Shown one piece after another: positions 1 to 7,647 of a DNA stretch of 44,200 nt. Position 1 is the first letter of the stretch; each line of letters starts with the position of its first letter. This DNA comes from Euryarchaeota archaeon UBA346 (GTDB taxonomy: Archaea; Thermoplasmatota; E2; DHVEG-1). A model generated the notes under the pieces. It ran no database searches, was not told the origin of the DNA, and saw only the letters and a list, made by a program, of their open reading frames with translations. The stretch is from positions 1 through 44,200 of the forward strand of contig DAJP01000092.1 in the NCBI GenBank assembly GCA_002496355.1, given 5' to 3'. The position numbers and the translations under genes were made by a program.

Positions 1-503
1 ACAATTTCTCCTTTGAATCCTTTTAAGATACAGATGGAGAGGTCCACATCAAAGGACCCTTGGTTTTTCCGAAGCATCCGCGTTTCCATCCGATATCGGA
101 TCCCTTTTTGGCGAACGTTTTCATTGCGTATTTTCTCCCATTCCTCCGGGGGATACAGGGAGTGGACTGGTGTCATGAACAAATCAGCTTCCTGCATGTT
201 GAGGAGCTCTTCTGTGTATTTGTTCCATGAGACGATACGTTCTTCATTGTCCGCTAAGGTGATAGCAACTGAGAAATTCTCAAAAATGGTTTCGTATTTT
301 TCTTGAGGGCTCACCAGGTCAATGATCGTCCTTTTTGGTTCATAGCGAGAGGTTCCCTTTGTGTTTGTCGGTACGTATTGCTTTTGTTCAACGAACTGAT
401 TGGATAACACAGTATTATTCGTAGCAGTCGATGAATGATATTGAAGTTTCCCGAGGTGTTCTTCTTCTCGTAATGTTTTAACGATATCAGGATCATTGCT
501 CAT
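1..503 (-). CDS. PAS-domain signalling protein, N-terminal part (cut by window edge)
   Basis: Reading the minus strand from an ATG at 503 gives an open frame of 167 codons with no stop before the window edge, so the protein is incomplete. About 70 polar residues come first. From about residue 70 the sequence looks like a PAS fold: YETIFENFSVAITLADNEE, then a WNKYTEELL segment and a region typical of the PAS C-terminal strands (METRMLRKNQGSFDVDLS). PAS domains bind small ligands or cofactors in sensor kinases and regulators; which output domain follows cannot be seen. The start is supported by GGAGAGG seven bases upstream. The next gene, htpX, is divergent, and a palindromic TATA element lies between them. 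Confident for the PAS domain; the role is unknown. Confidence 0.82.
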   Translation of the reverse strand, partial: MSNDPDIVKTLREEEHLGKLQYHSSTATNNTVLSNQFVEQKQYVPTNTKGTSRYEPKRTIIDLVSPQEKYETIFENFSVAITLADNEERIVSWNKYTEELLNMQEADLFMTPVHSLYPPEEWEKIRNENVRQKGIRYRMETRMLRKNQGSFDVDLSICILKGFKGEI

Positions 504-613
504 GAAATCCTCTCCTTCAGTACCTGAATAGAACAAGGAAAAACTATGAAAGGTTTGAACAGAAAAAACTCTTTGTTTACCAATATTGTTTGTGAATCTA
601 CGTCACCACATCC

Positions 614-660
614 CATCATAGCATGAAATACTCTCTTTATATAAAAGAGTACGTATGATG
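614..660. promoter_or_regulatory. Nested inverted repeat around a TATA box between PAS gene and htpX
   Basis: The 259-bp gap between the divergent PAS and htpX genes holds a TATA-like core TTTATATAAA (636-645). It is flanked by TACTCT (629-634) and AGAGTA (646-651), and further out by CATCATA (614-620) and TATGATG (654-660), both pairs exact reverse complements. The core is usable on either strand. Symmetric arms over a TATA box suggest a repressor operator or a shared promoter; this is inference. Predicted starts from this TATA would leave leaders of roughly 95-110 bases on both sides. A second AT-rich element (718-727) could serve htpX instead. Confidence 0.4.
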
Positions 661-762
661 TATCAATTAATTTTGACGCGCCCTTCGATGCTTGCTCGAC
701 AAACGAGGGATAGAAAATTTTAAATTCTACATTTAATACATGCCAGTGGAGGCACTAATCCT

Positions 763-1737
763 ATGTGGTTACAACTTCGTCTATACCTCTTAGTAGGTCT
801 TATGTTTGCGATCCTCTACGGGATCCTAGTCGGGATTGGATATTATCTTCAGATAACAGGCTTATTCTTTTATCTGTTCATCGTAGGGATTGCTGCAGCA
901 ATCGTGCTGTTACAGTTCATGATAGGACCCAAGATCGTCGAATGGTCCATGCGCATCAAATACGTTAGTGAACAGGAGTATCCCAAGCTTCATCAGATGG
1001 TCGCAGAGCTCTCAGAAAAAGCTGGATTACCCAATAAACCAAAAGTCGGAATATCACAGCTGCCGATCCCCAATGCATTCGCATTTGGGCGGACCAAGAA
1101 AGGTTCACGTGTCTGTGTCACGAAAGGACTGTTGGATCTGTTAAGTGATGATGAGTTAAAAGCGGTTCTTGGCCATGAGCTGTCTCATATTAAACATCGT
1201 GATGTCGCAGTCATCACTATGCTCAGTGTCATCCCGATGATTTGTTATATGATCTATGTGTCATTCCTCTGGGGTGGTATGGGGCGACGGGACCGGGATA
1301 GCGGAGGAGCAATCGCGATTGGAATTCTTGCATTGGTTGTCTATTTTATCACAAGTCTCCTGGTTATGTACGGTTCACGAATAAGGGAATATTATGCGGA
1401 TCAAGGGAGCGCTGAGCTGGGGAACCAACCTCATCATCTAGCGACCGCATTATATAAAATCACTGTGAGTTCTGCAAGGATACCCAGGAATGCATTGAAA
1501 CGAACCGAGGGGATGAAGGCATTCTTTATCAACGATCCCTCCCGTGCGATGTACGAGGTTCGTGAGCTTAAGGACATCGACATGGACATGAGTGGGACGA
1601 TTGATCAAAGCGAACTTATGATGCTTTCAACTAAGAAGATTTCACTGAAAACCAGCGATAAGCTCCTTGAGGTGCTCAGCACCCACCCAAACGTCGTCAA
1701 ACGAATCAAACATCTTGCTGAATTGACGACAATCTAA
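763..1737 (+). CDS. htpX: HtpX-like M48 membrane zinc protease with EF-hand-like loop
   Basis: Membrane-bound zinc metalloprotease of the M48B (HtpX) family, which degrades damaged membrane proteins. Two hydrophobic segments occupy about residues 8-55, followed by the zinc motif HELSH (138-142), another membrane pair (about 150-205), and EYYAD with the third ligand Glu209. The family signature STHPNVVKRIKHL closes the protein. Between about residues 271 and 285 sits a loop matching the EF-hand calcium consensus: Asp273, Asp275, Ser277, Gly278, Ile280, Asp281, Glu284. The start has GGAGG (748-752) ten bases upstream. The next gene follows after 13 bases and is probably co-transcribed. Family assignment is firm; the calcium-binding idea is inference. 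Confidence 0.93.
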   Translation: MWLQLRLYLLVGLMFAILYGILVGIGYYLQITGLFFYLFIVGIAAAIVLLQFMIGPKIVEWSMRIKYVSEQEYPKLHQMVAELSEKAGLPNKPKVGISQLPIPNAFAFGRTKKGSRVCVTKGLLDLLSDDELKAVLGHELSHIKHRDVAVITMLSVIPMICYMIYVSFLWGGMGRRDRDSGGAIAIGILALVVYFITSLLVMYGSRIREYYADQGSAELGNQPHHLATALYKITVSSARIPRNALKRTEGMKAFFINDPSRAMYEVRELKDIDMDMSGTIDQSELMMLSTKKISLKTSDKLLEVLSTHPNVVKRIKHLAELTTI

Positions 1738-1750
1738 ATGGATTATCTGT

Positions 1751-2080
1751 ATGAGGATTTGGGATATACCACCAGGACATCTCTGCAGGAATCATCTGTT
1801 AGGTGAACATCGAGAGCTTCATGCGATCTGGTCTATTTTAGTTCATGGCAAGAAAGGATACGCACATCATCCTGAGACGGTACGTTGGAAGGGGAAACAG
1901 AAGGCACTTTTTCTTCGTCATGAGGCACTCGTAAAAGAGATGATACGGCGAGGCTATCATCATCAGAGTCCACTGGAGACCCGATATGCAACTGGGGATG
2001 ATACTCAAGACATCCTTGTTGACTCGTATGAGGATCAAGTCCGTCTGCTTCGTCAGAAAAAATGCGATTGTCTTGTGTGA
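1751..2080 (+). CDS. Pyrimidine-dimer DNA glycosylase / endonuclease V-like protein (Pyr_excise family)
   Basis: 109-residue protein beginning MRIWDIPPGHLCRNHLLGEH, the pattern of the small family annotated as pyrimidine-dimer DNA glycosylase (T4 endonuclease V-like, PF03013). The conserved features visible are the N-terminal RIWD strand, the RELHAIW helix, and HHPETVRWKGK followed by LRHEALVKEMIRRGYHH. T4 DenV excises UV-induced dimers; these cellular relatives share the fold but most have not been tested. It follows htpX by 13 bases and is probably translated from the same message. The gene ends before a bidirectional T/A tract. Family recognition comes from memory of the pattern; the biochemical role is inferred. 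Confidence 0.75.
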   Translation: MRIWDIPPGHLCRNHLLGEHRELHAIWSILVHGKKGYAHHPETVRWKGKQKALFLRHEALVKEMIRRGYHHQSPLETRYATGDDTQDILVDSYEDQVRLLRQKKCDCLV

Positions 2081-2098
2081 CTTACGATGAGTTACTGC

Positions 2099-2115
2099 TT
2101 TTTTAAAAAAAAAAA
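2099..2115. terminator. Bidirectional T/A tract between convergent genes
   Basis: Six T followed by eleven A lie between the convergent glycosylase-like gene (+) and DUF5654 gene (-). Archaeal transcription ends at T-rich stretches on the non-template strand, so this tract can serve both directions, more strongly on the minus strand (11 T). Confidence 0.55.
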
Positions 2116-2128
2116 TGAGGAAGGTTAT

Positions 2129-2377
2129 TTATTTTTGTACAACGCCGCCCCATTTCGATATGTAGACAATACCAACAACTGATACCACTGTAATTACTAA
2201 TCCGACGACGACCCCAATAATAAGAGACATCGTGTCTGGAAATCCACCTTCTTGCCACATTCCGGCTAATTTCATTGCTCCGACAATAATATCTTTCCAG
2301 ATTAGAGCAATAATAAAACCGAATGCCGCAGCTATTGATACTGCTATTGTGCTCTTTATTTCTTTTACGGTTACCAT
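2129..2377 (-). CDS. DUF5654-type small membrane protein
   Basis: 82-residue protein with two hydrophobic segments (about 10-32 and 48-72) separated by a charged/amphipathic stretch (WKDIIVGAMKLAGMWQEGG). The pattern fits DUF5654, a family of small archaeal membrane proteins without known function. The start is supported by GGGGAGGTG four bases upstream, one of the strongest ribosome sites in the window, and by a TATA-like ATTATATAGC about 45 bases upstream. It stands alone: the UbiA gene upstream on the same strand ends 84 bases away. Real gene with high confidence; family name moderate. Confidence 0.75.
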   Translation of the reverse strand: MVTVKEIKSTIAVSIAAAFGFIIALIWKDIIVGAMKLAGMWQEGGFPDTMSLIIGVVVGLVITVVSVVGIVYISKWGGVVQK

Positions 2378-2461
2378 TTTTCACCTCCCCACAGTTATAT
2401 TGAGATGGAAAATATCCCAGAGCTATATAATAATTTTGGAAAAAATCATTATTTATATAGT

Positions 2462-3472
2462 TTACTCTAAAGGGATGAGTGTCTTTCCATACAAAAATCG
2501 TAAACAAACCAATGGCCAGAGAATCAAGACGATAAGGAGCAGGAGCGGAAGGAAGAACCCTAGATGCTCAATCAGATAACTCAGCAGGACAAACGGGAGT
2601 AAGAGCAGTGCAAGTCCCTCATGAATCCCTTCATACTGAAGCATCTGGTTTCGTCTGTCAAGAGGCATGACGAGAATCCCTCGGGTGACAGCGAAGAGCA
2701 TACAAGAAAGAATAAGAACTCCAACAAGTGGAAAAGGATAGCCAACGAGCAGGAGTGACGTAAACCCCAGGATGAACGGGAGCATGACCATAATCAGATG
2801 AAAGAGTTGTATCCCATAGGTGTACATAAGAAATGAGACCGGTTTTTTCAGTTGATTTCCAACTGCTTGGACACCAAATAGTACCGGGGTGGTCCGGATC
2901 CCAAGTTTGGTATCGAATTCAACATCCTTAAGGTTGGCGGAGACCCCGACACTGAAGATCCATTGCAGGAACGCGACCGAGGAGATGATGATAGCAAAGA
3001 AGGAAACCTGATCAGAAACGGTCAAAGCCCCATAGATTCCATAGAGGAATACTGCTGCGCCTAAAACATACTCCATTAGAGGGAGACGTTTACTAAACCT
3101 GTTATAGAGGGTCATAAGTAAAAACGACAGTAGCAGGACAACAAGGGAGCGAACGGAAAAGAAAAAAACACAGGCAAGAACAAGTGATATGAAAAAAGAA
3201 CCAAGATAGAGAAACCGTGCATTGGTTCTCGATATCCTACCAGAAGTGAGTGGTCTTTGTACAACGTATTTTGAGTGACGGTCGACTTCGACATCATAAT
3301 AGTCGTTTTGGACGAAGACGAAGATATGTCCCAGTAATCCGATGAACAACAGGATGCAGAGATGAAAGACATCAAACTCTCCGTTGCATAATGCGCCAAA
3401 AACAGGGGTAAAACCAATAAAAAGGATTCCATATGGTCGAATGAGTTTTATGTACTCCCGTATAGCTCCCAC
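2462..3472 (-). CDS. UbiA-family prenyltransferase (paralog 1)
   Basis: Integral membrane prenyltransferase of the UbiA superfamily, 336 residues with about nine hydrophobic segments. The first Asp-rich motif, NDYYDVEVDR (56-65), and the second, KDVEFD (182-187), bind the magnesium-diphosphate of the prenyl donor. In archaea such enzymes include digeranylgeranylglyceryl-phosphate synthase of ether lipid synthesis and enzymes for heme or quinone side chains; the sequence does not settle which. A GTG start at 3472 lies 15 bases after the stop of the PTPS/QueD gene, so it is the last gene of the folP-folK-PTPS block. A second UbiA with similar motifs lies at 37771-38760. Confidence 0.88.
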   Translation of the reverse strand: MGAIREYIKLIRPYGILFIGFTPVFGALCNGEFDVFHLCILLFIGLLGHIFVFVQNDYYDVEVDRHSKYVVQRPLTSGRISRTNARFLYLGSFFISLVLACVFFFSVRSLVVLLLSFLLMTLYNRFSKRLPLMEYVLGAAVFLYGIYGALTVSDQVSFFAIIISSVAFLQWIFSVGVSANLKDVEFDTKLGIRTTPVLFGVQAVGNQLKKPVSFLMYTYGIQLFHLIMVMLPFILGFTSLLLVGYPFPLVGVLILSCMLFAVTRGILVMPLDRRNQMLQYEGIHEGLALLLLPFVLLSYLIEHLGFFLPLLLLIVLILWPLVCLRFLYGKTLIPLE

Positions 3473-3487
3473 GATCTCAAACCCTGT

Positions 3488-3826
3488 TTAGACGAGTATC
3501 TCCACCCACTTCCCTTGCCCTTCCCATAACTTTATCGAATACAAGGGTAACTTTCCGTTTAGTTGCTCAGCGATCCAGTGCAGGATGTGCTCTGCAGTCG
3601 GTGTCTCGAACAGCTCGTTTAACGCCTGATGATCGAGTTTTTCAAGGATCGTCGTCTCAACGATTTCTTTCATTTTTGCAAAATCAAGGATCATCCCGTC
3701 CTTCTTTACACCACCGTCGATGACGATTTCCAATTTGTAGGTATGTCCATGTAGCTTCTCACATTTTCCTTTATAGTTTGGGATATAGTGTGCAGCATCG
3801 AAATAAAATTCACGACACAGTCTCAT
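3488..3826 (-). CDS. 6-pyruvoyl-tetrahydropterin synthase / QueD family protein with CExxHGH motif
   Basis: COG0720 (PTPS/QueD) protein of 112 residues. Zinc ligands His13, His26 and His28 are visible. The active-site motif is CEKLHGH (22-28), carrying both Cys22 and Glu23. QueD enzymes use CxxxHGH to make carboxy-tetrahydropterin for queuosine/archaeosine, while PTPS-III enzymes use ExxHGH to bypass FolB in folate synthesis; a CExxHGH motif marks the dual type. The neighbours folK and folP favour a pterin/folate role. I chose the ATG at 3826 because AGGAG lies nine bases upstream; the longer frame starting at 3883 adds a hydrophobic stretch without family similarity. QueD alone remains possible. 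Confidence 0.88.
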   Translation of the reverse strand: MRLCREFYFDAAHYIPNYKGKCEKLHGHTYKLEIVIDGGVKKDGMILDFAKMKEIVETTILEKLDHQALNELFETPTAEHILHWIAEQLNGKLPLYSIKLWEGQGKWVEILV

Positions 3827-3883
3827 CAGACAAGGCTCCTTTTTCTCATGGAGAAGAATGAAAAGGAGGAATATAAACATCAT

Positions 3884-4363
3884 CTATTTGTAAAGCAGGA
3901 CTTTTTTGTCTTTTGGGACCTTTTTGTAGAGCACTTGAATTGATTTTTTTAGAACCGGGTGTATGAGAGCTGGATTGAGGTCCATCATTGGTTGGAGAAC
4001 AAAAAGCCGGTCCTGCAACAAGGGATGCGGGATGATAAGGTTTTTTGTTTGAACAATCTCGTTTCCGTACAACAGGATATCGATATCAATGATCCGAGGC
4101 CCGTTTTTTTCGGTTTTTACCCGGCCAAGCGTGCGTTCAACAGATTGTATGAAGGTTAACAAATCTTTAGGGTCAAGGGATGTTTCTGCTTCGATAGCAC
4201 AGTTTAAAAACCAATCCTGCTGGAGAGTACCAACCGGTTCGGTGCGGTAGAAGTGTGATTGTTTTTTCACCTCGCATTTTTCAGAAAGCAGACAGAGGGC
4301 TTGGGTGATAAATCCTTCTTTATCACCGATATTTGATCCAAGGCCAAGATAGACTACAGACAT
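3884..4363 (-). CDS. folK: 2-amino-4-hydroxy-6-hydroxymethyldihydropteridine pyrophosphokinase (HPPK)
   Basis: Transfers pyrophosphate from ATP to 6-hydroxymethyl-dihydropterin, the step before dihydropteroate synthase. The 159-residue length is normal. Family signatures are all present: YLGLGSNIGDKEGFI near the N-terminus, FYRTEPVG, FLNCAIEAET, the magnesium/ATP motif GPRIIDIDILLYG (about residue 90-100) and IPHP further on. The start codon overlaps the folP stop by one base (TGATG), showing translational coupling. The pathway is bacterial in type; most archaea use different pterin enzymes, so this gene was probably acquired together with folP. Confidence 0.95.
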   Translation of the reverse strand: MSVVYLGLGSNIGDKEGFITQALCLLSEKCEVKKQSHFYRTEPVGTLQQDWFLNCAIEAETSLDPKDLLTFIQSVERTLGRVKTEKNGPRIIDIDILLYGNEIVQTKNLIIPHPLLQDRLFVLQPMMDLNPALIHPVLKKSIQVLYKKVPKDKKVLLYK

Positions 4364-5196
4364 CAGACTCCCCGGACCGCATCAACCACTTGAAGTGCTC
4401 TTCTGCATTCCTTCACATCATGAACCCGTACGATATCGGCACCGTTCAAGACTGCCATGGTCACCGCCGCAAGTGTTCCTTCTATACGTTCGTTCACGGA
4501 AAGTCCGGTGATCGTCCCGATGAATGATTTCCGGGAGGGACCGACAAGCAGTGGACAACCTAGGGTTTTGAACGTGTCAAGATGTTTGAGAATCAGCAAG
4601 TTATGCTCCAGGGTTTTACCAAAACCGATCCCCGGGTCGATGACGAGTTGTGAGATTCCAGCTTTTTTCGCAATCTTCAACTGTCGTTGAAAGAATGTGG
4701 TGATTTCTCCGACGACATCCTGATAGACCGGGTCCTGTTGCATGACCTTCGGGGTTCCCAGCATGTGCATCATGACAACTGGGACATCATGGTCTGTAGC
4801 AACCTTCCGCATGGCGGGGTTTGTTAAACCCGTGATATCATTCATCAGATGAGCTCCTGCGCGCAGACAGACGTCTGCGACACCGGGTTTATAGGTATCA
4901 ATAGAAATTGGGACCGGTATCTCCCGTACCAATCGTGTCACAATCGGTAAGACCCTACCGAGTTCTTCTTCCTCCGAGAGAGGTTCTGAGCCGGGTCGTG
5001 AACTCTCCCCTCCGATATCAATAATGTCTGCTCCATCGGCAACCATTTTTTTCGCATGACCAATCGCGGTATCAAGGGTGTTGAATCGTCCTCCATCGGA
5101 GAAGGAGTCAGGGGTGACGTTAAGGATGCCCATGATTAGGGTTTTCTCGAAACGCAGGGTATGCTCTTTACAGATGAGTGGTGCAAGTGGTGACAT
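4363..5196 (-). CDS. folP: Dihydropteroate synthase
   Basis: Condenses hydroxymethyl-dihydropterin pyrophosphate with p-aminobenzoate (or a related arylamine) to give dihydropteroate. Typical TIM-barrel signatures are present in order: MGILNVTPDSFSDGGRF, DIIDIGGESSRPGSEP, PISIDTYKP, MNDITG, VIDPGIGFGKT and GPSRKSFIG. The chosen ATG at 5196 gives 277 residues, normal for bacterial FolP, and lies 28 bases after a TATA-like TATTAATA (5221-5228), fitting a leaderless mRNA. An in-frame GTG at 5277 would add 27 residues unlike the family. It heads the minus-strand pterin operon folP-folK-PTPS-UbiA. Confidence 0.93.
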   Translation of the reverse strand: MSPLAPLICKEHTLRFEKTLIMGILNVTPDSFSDGGRFNTLDTAIGHAKKMVADGADIIDIGGESSRPGSEPLSEEEELGRVLPIVTRLVREIPVPISIDTYKPGVADVCLRAGAHLMNDITGLTNPAMRKVATDHDVPVVMMHMLGTPKVMQQDPVYQDVVGEITTFFQRQLKIAKKAGISQLVIDPGIGFGKTLEHNLLILKHLDTFKTLGCPLLVGPSRKSFIGTITGLSVNERIEGTLAAVTMAVLNGADIVRVHDVKECRRALQVVDAVRGV

Positions 5197-5412
5197 TCTA
5201 TTCCTAAAATGATGACGACCTATTAATACCCAATTGATTCCACGAAGGAGACTTTCAAAAACCCTCGGGATTTGCACAAAGAGCAGTTGCAGAGCATGTT
5301 GAACATGAAAAAATCATTTTCTAAATACTTATTTTTATAAAGTATGTTAATATATAAATGGATAAGAGATGTACAACAAGACTTTATAAGAAAGAAGACA
5401 ACCCTTGATTGC

Positions 5413-5559
5413 ATGATAGTCATAGGACTTTTATCAACGGAGGAAGAAGCACAGGAAATCCAATTCATTGCAAAGATCTGCACCGTAGAGAACCGTATCC
5501 GATACCTCGCCCATGTCGATCGGATAAAACAGCTCGTCAGCAAGGAAGAAGGCCTCTAA
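5413..5559 (+). CDS. Hypothetical 48-aa protein
   Basis: Small ORF starting MIVIGLLSTEEEAQEIQ and ending in a basic/acidic helix (VDRIKQLVSKEEGL). No family recognised. The codon choice (ATC, CTC, GTC, AAG, GAA) resembles neighbouring genes. A TATA-like TTTATAAG (5383-5390) lies 26 bases before the ATG, the spacing expected of a leaderless archaeal gene. The same frame extends upstream to an ATG at 5344, but that extension has poorer codon use. It precedes dtdA by 40 bases and may be co-transcribed with it. Could still be a chance ORF. Confidence 0.42.
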   Translation: MIVIGLLSTEEEAQEIQFIAKICTVENRIRYLAHVDRIKQLVSKEEGL

Positions 5560-5599
5560 CACAAATTACAAAAACACCCTGCTGGTTCTCCTTTACCAT

Positions 5600-6472
5600 A
5601 TGACCGTTCTTATTGTTTCTTCAGCAGAAGATCCAGCAAGCACCAATATAAAATACAGTCTTTTAGAACAAACCACCTGGGAGGAACACGGGATTTTTTA
5701 TGACACTCCCGTGTATCGACACACATCAATGAAGAATCTGATGATGGTGACGATCCCTGATAAAAAAATACGACATGAGAACATCGACCAAGAAGTACAT
5801 GATCAGCTGAACCTCACCCCTGACATCGCGATCTTCCTTTCTCGGCATCGTAGCAAAACAGGGGAACCGACACTGACAGTCCACCCGATTGGTAACTTCA
5901 GTGACGCACTGTTCGGCGGCCAACCAAAGACCCTGGTCCTTGCCGCACCACGAATGATGACACAGATCCTGCGACTCATAAAAAAAAACCTTCAACAAAC
6001 AAACCTTGGTTACAAGGTCTGCTATGAGGTCACCCACCATGGGCCGTTCCTAAAAATACCCACGCTTTTCGTCGAGGTGGGAAGCACAGAGGTGCAATGG
6101 CAGCAAAAAGAACCTGCCCGGATCATCGCGACATCCCTGCTTGAGATGCTACCAACAGCTCAATATGAAAAAAATTTCCCAAAAGACATCCCTGTTCTCC
6201 TTGGCATCGGAGGAGGACATTACGCGCCACGATTCACCGAAATCGCATTGCAGAAAAAAGTCGCTTTTGGCCATATGATACCTACGTATAAGATAGATGA
6301 AGGAGCAATAGACGACGAAATCCTTGAGAAAACAATGCAGGCAACCCCTGATTTCACAGGAGTCTATCTCCATAAAAAAGACCTGAAGAAATCCCAAGTG
6401 ACGCATTTTAGGAACTGGTTCGAGAATCGAAACATCCCTATTCTTTCCAGTAAAGAATTCAAAGACCTATGA
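5600..6472 (+). CDS. dtdA: D-aminoacyl-tRNA deacylase (archaeal/plant type)
   Basis: Zinc-dependent enzyme that hydrolyses D-amino acids wrongly attached to tRNA, replacing bacterial DTD in archaea and plants. The 290-residue length fits the family. Characteristic segments are SRHRSKTGEPTLTVHPIGNF (about 83-102), EVTHHGPFLKIP (about 143-154), FVEVGSTE and GIGGGHYAPRFTE (about 205-217). There is no good ribosome site before the ATG at 5600, so translation may depend on the upstream micro-ORF transcript. Its 3' end overlaps the convergent MGMT-like gene by six bases. Confidence 0.93.
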   Translation: MTVLIVSSAEDPASTNIKYSLLEQTTWEEHGIFYDTPVYRHTSMKNLMMVTIPDKKIRHENIDQEVHDQLNLTPDIAIFLSRHRSKTGEPTLTVHPIGNFSDALFGGQPKTLVLAAPRMMTQILRLIKKNLQQTNLGYKVCYEVTHHGPFLKIPTLFVEVGSTEVQWQQKEPARIIATSLLEMLPTAQYEKNFPKDIPVLLGIGGGHYAPRFTEIALQKKVAFGHMIPTYKIDEGAIDDEILEKTMQATPDFTGVYLHKKDLKKSQVTHFRNWFENRNIPILSSKEFKDL

Positions 6473-6802
6473 TCTTTTTTTCTTCAGGGGATACTCAGTT
6501 TTAAAATCATCAAAAAACACACGGTCGAAATCAATGATCTTTCCGTTTCTGACTTGTATACCATCGTGTCGTAATCTGCGTATCTTGTCAGGAATCCCAA
6601 GACCAAACCCACCCAGACTCCCATCAGAGGAAACTATCTTAAAACACGGCATCGTGTCAGCATCTGGATTCTTATTCATATACGTTCCAACAGCCCGTGC
6701 ATAGTCCTTGTTCCCCAGAGCTTTGGCAACCGCACCATAGGTCGACACACGTCCTTTCGGTATCTGTCTGACAAGATAATAAGTGTAATCGGAAAGATTC
6801 AT
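6467..6802 (-). CDS. MGMT/alkyltransferase-like DNA-binding protein with PCFKIV motif
   Basis: 111-residue protein covering only the DNA-binding domain of methylguanine-DNA methyltransferase. The helix-turn-helix segment GRVSTYGAVAKALG (18-30) and RAVGTYMNKNP with the Asn hinge are present. The active-site motif reads PCFKIV (52-57): the acceptor Cys53 is kept but the usual His-Arg of PCHRV is Phe-Lys. Alkyltransferase-like proteins normally have Trp in place of Cys, so this one is intermediate. The following GSLGGFGLG is conserved in the family. The ATG at 6802 is chosen because it fits the domain start and avoids overlapping the divergent hydrolase gene; a longer frame starts at 6859. Confidence 0.85.
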   Translation of the reverse strand: MNLSDYTYYLVRQIPKGRVSTYGAVAKALGNKDYARAVGTYMNKNPDADTMPCFKIVSSDGSLGGFGLGIPDKIRRLRHDGIQVRNGKIIDFDRVFFDDFKTEYPLKKKRS

Positions 6803-6849
6803 ATGGGCGGATAGGCTATGACCTAAAAAAAATTTTCTATTGGGAGACG

Positions 6850-7620
6850 ATGAACACAATAAAGTTCCTTGGAACCGCTGGTGCTCGTTTTGTTGTCATG
6901 AAACAGCTCCGAGCCTCTGGTGGCATCTGGCTTACCCTTGAGGGGACTCATGTGCTCATTGACCCGGGTCCCGGCGCGCTTCTCCGCTGTCTATCCAGCA
7001 GACCAAAGTTAGACCCGCAGGACCTAGAAGGCATTATTCTAACTCATAAACATCTTGACCATTCCAATGACATCAACATCATGATCGAAGCAATGACGAA
7101 CGGTGGATTCAAAAAGAAAGGCATGGTGTTCGCACCACAGGATGCCCTCCATGGAGACCCGGTCATTCTACAATACGTAAGAGAACAAGTAAACCATATC
7201 GAAATCCTCAGGGAAAAAGGAAGCTACAAGATTGGGAACATCTCTTTTGAGACACCAAAGCAGTTAAAACACGGTGTTGAGACATACGGTTTGAACATCA
7301 AGGGAAAAAACACCAGGATCTCTCTTATCACGGATACGGATTACTTTCCAGAGCTTGCCTCCTTTTTCACGGGCGACATCCTGATCATCAACGTCGTTAT
7401 GTTTGAAGACATAAACACCATCGAACATCTCAGTTTGAACGAGGCGGAACTCATCATCAAAGAAAACAAACCACGACTCGCGATTCTCACACATTTTGGC
7501 ATGGGCATGGTGAAAGCAAAACCCTGGGAGATCGCAGAAAACCTGACAAAAAAGCTGAAAATCCAGGTCCTGGCAGCTCAGGACGGTATGCAGGTGGATA
7601 TCGACCAGTATACAGCATAG
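6850..7620 (+). CDS. Metallo-beta-lactamase-fold hydrolase
   Basis: 256-residue MBL-fold protein. The metal motif THKHLDH (65-71) is clear, preceded by VLIDPGPGALLR, and followed by KHGVETYGL (third ligand region), ITDTDYF and THFGMGM near the C-terminus. This arrangement resembles the RNase Z/PhnP-like branch that acts on phosphodiesters, but no exosite arm typical of RNase Z is visible, so the substrate is open. It is followed after 27 bases by a radical SAM gene and may share its transcript. Family certain, substrate unknown. Confidence 0.87.
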   Translation: MNTIKFLGTAGARFVVMKQLRASGGIWLTLEGTHVLIDPGPGALLRCLSSRPKLDPQDLEGIILTHKHLDHSNDINIMIEAMTNGGFKKKGMVFAPQDALHGDPVILQYVREQVNHIEILREKGSYKIGNISFETPKQLKHGVETYGLNIKGKNTRISLITDTDYFPELASFFTGDILIINVVMFEDINTIEHLSLNEAELIIKENKPRLAILTHFGMGMVKAKPWEIAENLTKKLKIQVLAAQDGMQVDIDQYTA

Positions 7621-7647
7621 TTTTTAACTCTGCAATGATATCAAAAC

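Noticed and set aside
13..306. Plus-strand ORF of 97 codons at the left edge
   Set aside because: It lies opposite to a clear PAS-domain frame on the minus strand and has no similarity or ribosome site.
503..762. Possible tRNA in the gap before htpX
   Set aside because: There is no TTC-type T-arm sequence or cloverleaf arrangement; only promoter-like and palindromic elements are visible.
2103..2507. Minus-strand ORF of 134 codons over the DUF5654 gene
   Set aside because: It is another frame of the DUF5654 gene and its upstream region; the shorter frame has the strong ribosome site and membrane pattern.
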